Shown here: positions 13,101 to 20,400 of the stretch, piece after piece
Position numbering within the stretch: the first letter of the stretch is position 1
Layout of the letters: each line of letters opens with the position of its first letter
Origin: Rugalucina vietnamica
Lineage: Eukaryota; Mollusca; Bivalvia; Lucinida; Lucinidae
Assembly (NCBI GenBank): GCA_964017185.1
Contig: OZ024876.1
Location: forward strand, 16,938,226-17,002,225
Direction: 5' to 3'
Length of the DNA: 64,000 bases
The notes under the pieces: model-generated
Databases searched by the model: none
What the model was told of the DNA's origin: nothing
The model's input: the letters and a program-made list of their open reading frames with translations, nothing else
Translations under genes and position numbers: made by a program

Positions 13101-16100
13101 ACTGTACTTGTTGACTCTCAGGTGAGCGATCGTTGCCCCTGGGCTACTTGTTTTTCTTATGCAGCAGCCCAATATGCTTTATTATGAAAACTTTTTTATG
13201 CAATGTAATACTGTAATTTTTTCAAGTTGTACAAATTGAAAATTTCATTTGAAAAATTATGAAATCTTTAATAGTTTTGCTCAAAACATTGATTGTTGGT
13301 ACAGGTTAGAAGGGCCTCGTTGAGGCGCTTCTATTGAGTACCAACAATCTATATTTTGGAGCAAAAATTCAAAAAATAGTTTACCCCTGTGGCCAAAACG
13401 TGAGAAAATGTAATCAGGAGATGCAGTCTGGTGGATTTTTATGAAACTCTCAATCATTACGAAAACACGTCCATGCAATGTATGGAGTTTTTTTTCATCT
13501 GTAAAAATTGAAAAATTAATTGGATTTTTATTTTTTATTTTTCTTATTTTTACTCAAAAAGTAGATTGTTGGTACACGTTAGAACTGCCTCACCGAGGCG
13601 GTTTTAACAAGTACCAACAATCAATGTTTTGGAGCAAAAAATTGAAAAAGAGGTATACATACCTCTGCATACCCAAGTTTTGCTTCATAAAAGTGGGGTT
13701 CAAGGGGGTATACATTACATGGACATGTTTTCATGATGATATGTGCACTGAATCATTTGTTCATGCAGAGAATAGGAATTATTCTTAAAGTAACTATTAA
13801 AAGAATGATTTTGACCAACACTATTTTCTTTTTATATCAGTGAAACATAATCATTGATTAAAGGTTGATAAAATTTTGACAGTGTCTGGAATTTTGCTTT
13901 CATTACGAAAACATGCCCATGCAATATATGAGATTTTTTAAAGTTGTAAAAATTGAAACTTTTCATTAGAAAAGTTTCGATATTTTTCTTATTTTTGCTC
14001 AAAACATAGATTGTGGGTACACGTTAGAACCGCCTCGCAGAGGCGGTTCTAACGAGTACCCACAATCTATGTTTTGGAGCAAAAATAAGAAAAATAAGTA
14101 TACCCCTGCATACCCCAGTTTTGCTATATAAAAGTGGGGTATAAGGGGGTATACATTATACGGACATGTTTTCGTGATGAAAGTGTTTTGGCACCTTTTC
14201 ATGATATGAAGCATATTTTACTGCTCTCATAATATAAATGAGGGTGGTATGTTTAATGCTAATTACTGTTATAGCTAATCAAAGTTGGAACCAGCATGAC
14301 CACCATTACTGATTTCAGTAATCTCCAGTCATGACATACAGGTGTCTGTTATCTCAATAATTTGTTCTAGGCTTTGAGTCCGAGTAGAGGAATTTCAGCA
14401 AAGTTGCTGTGGGACAGCAAATATATCAGTGTTAAATGCCTTGATGCAAGGCAAAATTCCAAGCAGTGACAAGGGGAATGGATATAAGCTGCTTTGCTAT
14501 ACCTGGCACTATAAAGAATATGAAGCTCTTTGTGAAAATTGGGTACACAATTTAGTTTTTGCTACATGGATAGTACAATTTTTCTTCTTCTTAAATCCGA
14601 AATTTCAAGCTTCTAGCCTGCCTGTGTGACAATACAGACTGGTTTGTGTCAGACCTTGTCGGAAATCCTGAAGACCAGTTTTTTTGCGTAGCGGCTCATT
14701 TTTAAAATACCAACAGTATTTCTGTTAGGACCACCATCTAATTATGTTTTGAGTAAAAACTAATGCCAACCCCAATTTGAGAATACAAGAATATGATTGG
14801 GTTAAAATGACACGGATGTGTAAGCATGTCCTGCTGTAGATGAAGACTGTAGCTTTGTACTTCAGGTCACTGGGTCAACTCGGCTGCTATCTTGGCTATA
14901 GGTGGAGGGTTTGATACTGGCTACATGAGAGCCCTGGGGCCAAATGGTCTCAAAATGATAAAAGATTATGTCCATGCTGGGGGCAGGTACCTGGGTATCT
15001 GTGCAGGGGCATATCTTGCCTGCCGAGAAATTGAGTTTGATAGAGGTGGACCTCTTGAAGTGTGTGGCCAGAGAAGTTTGGAATTCTTCCCAGGTATTTT
15101 CAAAAGAACTTATTGCAAAATGATTGACCCATCCTGAAGGGCAAGGCTACTGTCACTCCTTAAATGATACAAATTATATGAGCCGCAATGCAAGAAAACC
15201 GGTCTTCTGGGTTTCCGACCAGGTCTGACACAAACTGGCTTGTGCAGCTACAGAAGATAGCTAGAAGCTTGAAATTTTGGATTTAGAAAGTAGAGGAATA
15301 GTACTATCGTAGAGCGAAAACAAAGGCACTGATCAGCTTGGCAGTAAACTGCGAAGCTGATCTGCGACTTTGTTTTTGCATAGGCAAAAATCCAGTTTTC
15401 TTGTGATGCGGCTAATATGACTTGCATCATGAGAAAACCTGTCTCCAGGGGCTTCCAGTCAGTTGTGTAGTAATTGCAATGCCTTTTCATCCTAAATTCT
15501 AGATTTCAACCCTCTAATCATCTTCTGTAGCTGTGCAGCCTAGTTCATGCTACACCTGTTCAGAAACCCCAAAGATTTACATTGTTAAGGTGCAGCACAT
15601 AAAGCTTTGCTCTTCAGGATCATGGACCCAGTATTGTTACCTATTAGCCATTGGTGGTGGCTTTGCCTCAGGCTTTATAAGGGCCCTTTCTGATGAAGGG
15701 ATCCAGAAAATCCAAGATTTTGTCAAATCAGGAGGGAGATATCTTGGAATAGGGGCAGGAGCTTATTTTGGAGCACAGGCAGTCGAGTTTGATAAAGGTG
15801 GACCACAAGAGAAATGTAGATCTGATTACCTGTTGAATTTTTACCCAGGTACTGAGTAGTTTAGTATTTTGCTTTGAAAGATGGGATATTTTCGACTGCC
15901 TAAGTCTTTTTTAGATTAATTTCTTTATATAAAATTTTAAGAATTATATTTTCAAATCACAAAAACTTGACATTAAACATCAATATTTGAAAATGTCAAA
16001 TTAAAACTGACAAGCTGCATAAGACTTTAACTTATAAAATTGTTTTTGTAGGCAAATGTATTGGCCCAACCTTCCCTGGCTTTGTTTACAACAGTGAAGC

Positions 16101-16464
16101 TGGTGCCCGAGCTGCAGAAATCAAATGGACTTCACAGGCATCTACAACACAGCAAGAAACCAGCTGGACTGGTTATGTTTACTACAATGGAGGCGGCCAT
16201 TTCGAAATAGACTGTCCAGCCAGTGAAAATGTTGAGACAATTTCTGAACTCCTTAATTCTCCAGATGGGAAAATTCACACAACTGCTGTGAAATGCAAGG
16301 TGGGAAAAGGACTGGCAGTTTTGAGTGGTGTTCATTTTGAATATTTGCTTGAGGATTTGGATGAAACTGATCAGTATTTGAAAGAAATTATGCCCAAACT
16401 TGGAGACACGGTCTCTCAGAGGGACAGGTTTTGTATGACTGTGATGCATATGTTGGGTCTGTGA
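1032..16464 (+). CDS. Biotin-protein ligase (holocarboxylase synthetase-type), rearranged domain order; whole gene
   Basis: Enzyme that adenylates biotin and transfers it to the acceptor lysine of carboxylases. Exons: 1032-1179 (candidate), 3905-4147, 5383-5569, 6601-6755, 7511-7638, 8418-8961, 10949-11146, then 14866-15093 and/or 15618-15848, then 16052-16464 with stop TGA. Every GT/AG junction agrees in phase, giving 747 aa with the first alternative exon or 748 aa with the second. Residues ~131-175 form a biotinyl/lipoyl-like hairpin. The catalytic core includes STGSTM (230-235), GRGRQG (260-265), KWPND (314-318) and GIGINVN (371-377). A BPL_C-like end lies at ~430-487. A BPL_N-like amidotransferase domain spans ~490-747, with GGRYLGICAGAY (Cys580) and GVHFE (His705, Glu707). 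Eukaryotic ligases usually carry BPL_N first, so this order is odd. Its relation to canonical HLCS is unresolved, so no symbol is given. Confidence 0.85.
1255..1465. repeat. Short CGAGAAAC-rich inverted-repeat segment
   Basis: Repeats of CGGAGAAACACCGAGAAATT and its inverse around CAGACGATTTTGTCTACCTGG. It lies in the first intron if the candidate first exon is real. Family unknown. Confidence 0.6.
1485..2806. repeat. CTCACCTGAGC-type element, left truncated
   Basis: Three direct repeats of ~440 bp, each opening near GTCACATGACCAAGATGG (1500, 1945, 2400), ending with CAGGACCATTGGTCCTCTGG. No usable coding capacity. Confidence 0.7.
2876..3110. mobile_element. MITE family A, full copy (reference)
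   Basis: Ends GAGCCGCATCGTGAGAAAAC and its near-inverse TTTTCTCGCGTCGCGGCTC. The centre is a palindrome: AAAACAAAGGCGCAGATCAG, CTTCGCGGTAACCGCGAAG, then the inverse. ~235 bp, no coding capacity. Confidence 0.95.
3239..3481. mobile_element. MITE family D, copy 1
   Basis: GGCCCCGAGGTTATAA at the left, its inverse at the right, subterminal CTCAGCTCAGCTGAGAC, and a central palindrome ATGCCAACAATTGTTGGCAT. Confidence 0.9.
3604..3890. mobile_element. MITE family B, full copy
   Basis: Ends ACAAAAACTTGCCCATGC and CATGGACATGTGTTCCTG; central palindrome ACATAGATTGTGGGTAC returning inverted around GTTAGAAC. Ends ~15 bp before biotin ligase exon 2. Confidence 0.92.
3905..4147 (+). CDS. Biotin ligase exon 2, N-terminal linker
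   Basis: Acceptor TTTCGTCTAG, donor AAAG|GTAAAT, phase 1 to 1, open throughout. It encodes an acidic, probably helical segment (begins QADFIGNSIEKF) of no known domain. A family B MITE ends about 15 bp before the exon. Confidence 0.65.
4163..4362. mobile_element. MITE family A, degenerate
   Basis: Reverse orientation; recognisable GACCAGGGCTCACACAAACT and AAAACAAAGGCGCTAATCAG. It begins ~15 bp after biotin ligase exon 2. Confidence 0.75.
4434..4665. mobile_element. MITE family A copy
   Basis: GAGCCGCAATGCCAG at the left, centre CTGATCAGCTTCGCAGTTAC; right end eroded. Confidence 0.85.
4882..5107. mobile_element. MITE family A copy
   Basis: GAGCCACATCATAATAAAAA ... TTCCGCATTGCGGCTC; centre palindrome shortened to CAGATCAGCTGTG. 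Confidence 0.9.
5383..5569 (+). CDS. Biotin ligase exon 3, biotinyl/lipoyl-like hairpin
   Basis: Phase 1 to 2 (TTTCAAG|GTATTG ... TACAG|GTAGTC). The peptide contains GAKVKQGETLAV, then HQAVKTVT, then SPCDGLVTDI. This follows the hairpin of biotin carboxyl carrier and lipoyl domains, where the modified lysine sits in A-M-K-M or D-K-A. Here the lysine is Lys149 (codon 5436-5438) in A-V-K-T. The usual flanking Met/Glu residues are missing and the first half of the barrel is not obvious, so acceptor function is inferred. Confidence 0.75.
5630..5850. mobile_element. MITE family G, copy 1
   Basis: AT-rich element (TACTGTAAATTCGG ... TCTACAGTATA) with ends in inverted relation and repeated 'attagcgagaactt' motifs. 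It recurs inverted and split at 42182-42289 plus 43499-43612. Confidence 0.7.
5974..6242. mobile_element. MITE family B, full copy
   Basis: GAAAACTTGCTCATGCAAT ... ATGGACATGTTATCCTGATG, with the central palindrome. Confidence 0.92.
6316..6523. mobile_element. MITE family A copy, diverged
   Basis: GAGCTGCAACATGAGAAAAG ... TTTTTTGCTGCCATGGCTC. Confidence 0.85.
6601..6755 (+). CDS. Biotin ligase exon 4, start of the catalytic domain
   Basis: Acceptor TTTTGTCAG at 6600, donor CGAG|GTACCG, phase 2 to 1. It encodes the opening of the catalytic fold, with YMESTGSTMDDAK matching the family motif S-T-x-x-T-x-x-x that contacts biotinyl-adenylate. Confidence 0.85.
6879..7111. mobile_element. MITE family A, full copy
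   Basis: GAGCTGCGCCATGAGAAAAC ... TTTTCTCGTGTCACAGCTC. Confidence 0.93.
7227..7496. mobile_element. MITE family B, reverse copy
   Basis: Starts CAGGAAAACATGTCTGTG, ends TTGCATGGGCTTGTTTTC. It stops ~14 bp before biotin ligase exon 5. Confidence 0.92.
7511..7638 (+). CDS. Biotin ligase exon 5, GRGR adenylate-binding loop
   Basis: Acceptor TCTGACAG, donor GAAAAG|GTACAT, phase 1 to 0. It encodes AETMTKGRGRQGKTW, the glycine/arginine-rich loop that orders around biotinyl-AMP in BirA-type ligases, then the strand NIYITFVLRL. A reversed family B MITE ends ~14 bp before the exon. Confidence 0.9.
7667..7893. mobile_element. MITE family A, full copy
   Basis: GAGCCACCACATGGGAAAAC ... TTTTCCCACGAGGCGGCTC, flanked by ATAT on both sides (4-bp target duplication). 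Confidence 0.95.
7900..8417. other. Biotin ligase intron 5, mostly unique
   Basis: A weak family A remnant (7920-7985), then ~430 bp with no repeat or exon recognised. Confidence 0.6.
8418..8961 (+). CDS. Biotin ligase exon 6, catalytic lysine region and start of BPL_C
   Basis: Acceptor TTTCCATTTCAG, donor CCAAA|GTAAGA, phase 0 to 1, 181 codons. It has AKVKWPNDIWVKG (the family's catalytic KWPND), VSGILVEAE, then a low-complexity Ser/Asn/Glu insert (residues ~335-366) where BirA has a short loop, then YLGIGINVN. The end (FTAVVENIDNMGRLHVQ) enters the SH3-like C-terminal domain. Confidence 0.92.
9008..9261. mobile_element. MITE family A copy with a duplicated arm
   Basis: The arm GATCAGCTTCGCAGTTACTG occurs twice in tandem. 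A stray end fragment (GAGCCTAAGAAAAACAGG) sits just before it at 8972, ten bp after the biotin ligase exon 6 donor. Confidence 0.92.
9720..9958. mobile_element. MITE family A, full copy
   Basis: GAGCCTCCTCATGGGAAAAC ... TTTTCTCATGAGGCAGCTC. Confidence 0.94.
10033..10253. mobile_element. MITE family A, full copy
   Basis: GAGCCTCATCATGAGAAAAC ... TTTTCTTATGATGTGGCTC, flanked by ATAT. Confidence 0.94.
10254..10948. other. Biotin ligase intron 6, unique part
   Basis: AT-rich, no exon or known repeat seen. Confidence 0.6.
10949..11146 (+). CDS. Biotin ligase exon 7, fuses the BPL_C end to the BPL_N start
   Basis: Acceptor TTTATAG, donor CAAG|GTAATT, phase 1 to 1. The first ~18 codons (HEVVLSDLMTSVRP) complete the ligase C-terminal barrel. 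They continue without a break into YIYVYEGDGSSKQS, the first strand of the BPL_N amidotransferase-like domain. One exon thus holds both domain edges, which argues the unusual order is genuine. A family A MITE begins ~8 bp after the donor. Confidence 0.85.
11155..13172. mobile_element. MITE family A split by the 11.3-13.2 kb element
   Basis: Body 11155-11346 and end 13153-13172 (TTTTTCTTATGCAGCAGC). It begins ~8 bp after the biotin ligase exon 7 donor. Confidence 0.8.
11347..13152. repeat. CTCACCTGAGC-type element with ~145-bp tandem units
   Basis: A complete copy: AGCTCACCTGAGCCGAAGG at the left, CTCAGGTGAGCGATCG at the right. Between are about eight units containing TCTTCTCCGAAACCACAAGG and TGCCAACCGTGCCCCTGG. 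It is inserted into a family A MITE, whose halves are 11155-11346 and 13153-13172. Confidence 0.8.
13180..13396. mobile_element. MITE family B, right end missing
   Basis: Left arm and central palindrome (ATTGTTGGTACAGGTTAG...) present; sequence breaks off after TTTACCCCTGTGG. Confidence 0.8.
13456..13739. mobile_element. MITE family B, full copy
   Basis: CATTACGAAAACACGTCC ... ATGGACATGTTTTCATGATG, with the central palindrome. It lies 60 bp from the previous copy. Confidence 0.92.
13900..14181. mobile_element. MITE family B, best-preserved copy
   Basis: Nearly perfect centre: GGTACACGTTAGAACCGCCT, a short loop, then AGGCGGTTCTAACGAGTACC; flanking AAACATAGATTGTG arms are intact. This can form a long hairpin. 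Confidence 0.95.
14553..14697. mobile_element. MITE family A, right half
   Basis: GCTACATGGATAGTACAATT to TTTTTTTGCGTAGCGGCTC. Confidence 0.85.
14866..15093 (+). CDS. Biotin ligase exon 8a, amidotransferase-like core with Cys nucleophile
   Basis: Acceptor TACTTCAG, donor TTCCCAG|GTATTT, 228 nt, phase 1 to 1. It encodes AILAIGGGFDTGYM, then GGRYLGICAGAYLA (Cys580), EIEFDRGGPLEVC and LEFFPG, all typical of BPL_N. It is the tandem paralogue of 15618-15848. The two have interchangeable phases and are roughly half identical in protein by eye, so they are best read as mutually exclusive. Confidence 0.9.
15180..15413. mobile_element. MITE family A, between the duplicated ligase exons
   Basis: GAGCCGCAATGCAAGAAAAC ... 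TTTTCTTGTGATGCGGC. It lies in the 524-bp intron between exons 8a and 8b; a diverged fragment follows to ~15530. Confidence 0.92.
15618..15848 (+). CDS. Biotin ligase exon 8b, duplicated amidotransferase-like core lacking the Cys
   Basis: Acceptor GCTCTTCAG, donor TACCCAG|GTACTG, 231 nt, phase 1 to 1, no stop. It has LAIGGGFASGFI, GGRYLGIGAGAYFG and AVEFDKGGPQEKC. Gly replaces the nucleophilic Cys of exon 8a. The conserved frame and splice sites suggest a functional, non-catalytic alternative rather than a decaying copy. Confidence 0.85.
16052..16464 (+). CDS. Biotin ligase last exon, end of the amidotransferase-like domain
   Basis: Acceptor TTTTTGTAG, phase 1, 136 codons then TGA. It contains FPGFVYNSEAGARAAEI, a signature of BPL_N, YVYYNGGGHFEID, and LSGVHFEY, whose His705/Glu707 fit the His-x-Glu of a class I amidotransferase triad. 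The protein ends ...TVMHMLGL. Confidence 0.9.
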
Positions 16465-16471
16465 TATATTT

Positions 16472-16711
16472 GAGTCACATCATGGTAAAATCAACAATAT
16501 GGTTTTCGAACAGGTCTGACACAAATCAGGCTGTACATGTACAGTTACAGAAGAAGGCTAGAAGCTTGAAATTTTGAATTTAAGAAGAAGAGAAACTCTG
16601 TTATCCTTGTAGCGAAAACAAATGCGCTGATCAGCTTCACGGTTACCACAACGCTGATCTGCGTCTTTGTTTTCGCATATGCAGATTGTTGTTTTTCTCA
16701 AGAGGCGGCTC
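16472..16711. mobile_element. MITE family A, 8 bp after the biotin ligase stop
   Basis: GAGTCACATCATGGTAAAAT ... TTTTTCTCAAGAGGCGGCTC. It probably forms part of the ligase 3'UTR. Confidence 0.92.
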
Positions 16712-16854
16712 ATTTTACTCTGGAAATAGACACAGGATGCACATTTTTTTTAAACAAAATATAAGGTAAATGATGTAACCAGAATATTTTATGGAAAAAA
16801 TAGAAGTTTCCATTTCTTTAAGTTTGTTATAAATGTATTCAGACATAACATACA

Positions 16855-17487
16855 TCAGAAACAATTTGGTTTAATTTTGTTTAGATATTTGTTAACAAAA
16901 TCTGGCACTAAAGGAATCTCAAAACCATTTTTGCAGATTTGGAAGAATGTATGTTGCATTGCATGTGTTTTAAGATCATTGTGGAACAAACGTGTCATAA
17001 GAATACTTAGAATCGATTGGTCAAAACGATGGCAGTCAAAATATACATGATCATTGTGGCAGCCAATCAAATCCACTGGAGCCATACACTGCTCTGTTAG
17101 TGCACATGACACCCAGGGTATCATAAAATATTGCAATATAAAATCATTTGCATAAATTATAATAAATGTTGCCTCGAATTCTTTTATATCTCTGAACACA
17201 CAAGGAGATTCCTGAAGAAATTTGAAGGTTTTCTCACTGGTTCTCGCAGCAATTGGTCCAAATCCAACCGCTGCTTGCACTCCTACTGTTCGTGAATGGT
17301 CAAATATTTTATCCAGATCTTTTGACTTAAACCTCACAGAGGCATCCATCCAAACAACAAATCTGTGAACTTTCAACACCATTTGAATAGCAAGAGGTTT
17401 CCAGCAATATCGTTTGAGGTTTCTAACATGGTCAGGATATTCATGGAATGGAAACTTGATAACTTCACATCTGCAAGTACTGATAAG
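16855..17487 (-). CDS. DUF1647-like gene, last exon
   Basis: 210 codons plus stop, phase 0 start. It holds YCWKPLAIQMVLKV, VVWMDASVRF, VGFGPIAARTSEKTF, then the Cys/His-rich CALTEQCMAPVDLIGCHND and the tail. No poly(A) signal was evident just downstream on this strand. Confidence 0.8.
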   Translation of the reverse strand, partial: LISTCRCEVIKFPFHEYPDHVRNLKRYCWKPLAIQMVLKVHRFVVWMDASVRFKSKDLDKIFDHSRTVGVQAAVGFGPIAARTSEKTFKFLQESPCVFRDIKEFEATFIIIYANDFILQYFMIPWVSCALTEQCMAPVDLIGCHNDHVYFDCHRFDQSILSILMTRLFHNDLKTHAMQHTFFQICKNGFEIPLVPDFVNKYLNKIKPNCF

Positions 17488-20400
17488 CTGTAACAATAAA
17501 ACAAAATATATGTTGTATCCATATATACATGAACAGATCTTTAACTTAAAGGAGTTTTCTTTATTAAATGAAAACTAGAATTGTCAGAGAATCTGACTAT
17601 AGCCCCGCTTCTCAGCTTTTTTGCAGGGTGAAAAAAAAACAATGACAGGTAACTATCACAGGCTATCACAAGCTAGATCTCATCAATATTGATGCTCATA
17701 CAAAATTTGGTCTGATTATGTCAATTCGTTCTCTGTCAAACTTTTGCGAAAAATGACGGTAATAATCCAAAGCTAGATCTTGTCAATGATGATGTGCATA
17801 CAAAATTTAGACGGATTCTGTCAATTCGTTCTGAAGATATTGAGCGGAAACAAAATTCTGAAGTCAATCAAGGGCTGTTAACTCCATCAAAATTTTGTGA
17901 AAAATGACGGGTAACAATCCCAAGCCAGATCTTGTCAATGTTGATGTGCATACAAAATTTGGTTGGATTCTGTCAATTCGTTCTCAAGATATTGAGCGGA
18001 AACAAAATTCTGACGTTAATTAAGGGCCATAACTCTGTCAAAATTTAACAAAAACTGAAGGGTATTACAATCCCAAGCTAGATCTTGTCAATGTTGATGT
18101 GCATACAAAATTTGGTCGGATTCTGTCAATGCGTTCTCAAGATATTGAGCGGAAACGAAATTCTGACGTCAATTAAGGGCCGTAACTCCGTCAAAATTTT
18201 GCGAAAAATGACGGGTAACAATCCCAAGCTAGATCTTGTCAATGATGATGTGCATACAAAATTTGGTCCGATTCTGTCAATTTGTTCTCAAGATATTGAG
18301 CGGAAACGAAATTCTGACGTCAATCAAGGGCCATAACTCCGTCAAAATTTTGCGAAAAATGACGGGCAACAATCCCAAGCTAGATCTTGTCAATGTTGAT
18401 GTGCATACAAAATTTGGTCGGATTCTGTCAATTTGTTCTCAAGATATTGAGCGGAAACGAAATTCTGATGTCAATCAAGGGCCGTAACTCCGTCAAAATT
18501 TTGCAAATAATAACAGGTAACAATCCCAAGCTAGATCATGTCAATGTTGATGTGCATACAAAATTTGGTCGGATTCTGTCAATGCGTTCTCAAGATATTG
18601 AGCGGAAACGAAATTCTGACGTTAATCAAGGGCCATAACTCCGTCAAAATTTTGCGAAAAATGACGGGTAACAATCCCAAGCTAGATCCTGTCAATGATG
18701 ATGTGCATACAAAATTTGGTCCGATTCTGTCAATTCGTTCTCAAGATATTGAGTGGAAACGAAATTCTGACGTCAATCAAGGGCCATAACTCCGTCAAAA
18801 TTTTGCGAAAAATGACGGGCAACAATCCCAAGCTAGATCTTGTCAATGTTGATGTGCATACAAAATTTGGTCGGATTCTGTCAATTTGTTCTCAAGATAT
18901 TGAGCGGAAACGAAATTCTGATGTCAATCAAGGGCCGTAACTCCGTCAAAATTTTGCAAATAATAACAGGTAACAATCCCAAGCTAGATCATGTCAATGT
19001 TGATGTGCATACAAAATTTGGTCGGATTCTGTCAATGCGTTCTCAAGATATTGAGCGGAAACGAAATTCTGACGGTAATCAAGGGCCATAACTCCGTCAA
19101 AATTTTGCGAAAAATGACGGGTAACAATCCCAAGCTAGATCCTGTCAATGATGATGTGCATACAAAATTTGGTCCGATTCTGTCAATTCGTTCTCAAGAT
19201 ATTGAGCGGAAACGAAATTCTGACGTCAATCAAGGGCCATAACTCCGTCAAAATTTTGCGAAAAATGACGGGCAACAATCCCAAGCTAGATCTTGTCAAT
19301 GTTGATGTGCATACAAAATTTGGTCGGATTCTGTCAATTTGTTCTCAAGATATTGAGCGGAAACAAAATTCTGATGTCAATCAAGGGCCGTAACTCCGTC
19401 AAAATTTTGCAAATAATAACAGGTAACAATCCCAAGCTAGATCATGTCAATGTTGATGTGCATACAAAATTTGGTCGGATTCTGTCAATGCGTTCTCAAG
19501 ATATTGAGCGGAAACGAAATTCTGACGGTAATCAAGGGCCATAACTCCGTCAAAATTTTGCGAAAAATGACGGGTAACAATCCCAAGCTAGATCCTGTCA
19601 ATGATGATGTGCATACAAAATTTGGTCCGATTCTGTCAATTCGTTCTCAAGATATTGAGCGGAAACGAAATTCTGACGTCAATCAAAGGCCATAACTCCG
19701 TCAAAATTTTGCGAAAAATGACGGGTAACAATCCCAAGCAAGATCTTGTCAATGATGATATGCATACAAAATTTGGTCCGATTCTGTCAATTTATTCTCA
19801 AGATATTGAGCGGAAACGAAATTCTGACGTCAATCAAGGGCCATAACTCCATCAAAATTTTGCGATAAACGATGGGTAACAATCCCAAGCTAGATCTTGT
19901 CAATGTTGATGTGCATACAAAATTTGGTCAGATTCTGTCAATTCGTTCTCAAGATATTGAGCGGAAACGAAATTCTGACGTCAATCAAGGGCCATAACTC
20001 CGTCAAAATTTTGCGAAAAATGACGGGTAACAATCCCAAGCTAGATCTTGTCAATGTTGATGTGCATACAAAATTTGGTCAGATTCTGTCAAGCCATTCT
20101 CAAGATAATGAATGGAAACAAAAATGTCGGAAGGACGATTCCGGGACATCTCGGCCCATAACAAACTCGGCCCATCACAAACTCGGCCCTTGACAAACTC
20201 GGCCCATGACAAACTCGGCCACCAAATCTAGGACCATACCAACTAGGCCCATACCAACTCGGTCCCTATCTACTAGATACTATGACAACCTCATTGCTGT
20301 GTATTATAGGAAGTTATAAACATTGATTTGATAGAAAAAATTTTTTTTAGTATTAATGTGTTTGAAGATGATACACATTAGGAACCCCAGACTGTTTTCC

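Noticed and set aside
18085-20193. A series of ~83-codon open frames at 151-bp spacing on the + strand
   Set aside because: They are the same satellite monomer read repeatedly; the 151-bp unit shifts frame each time and every frame ends in the next unit. No start context, no splice pattern.
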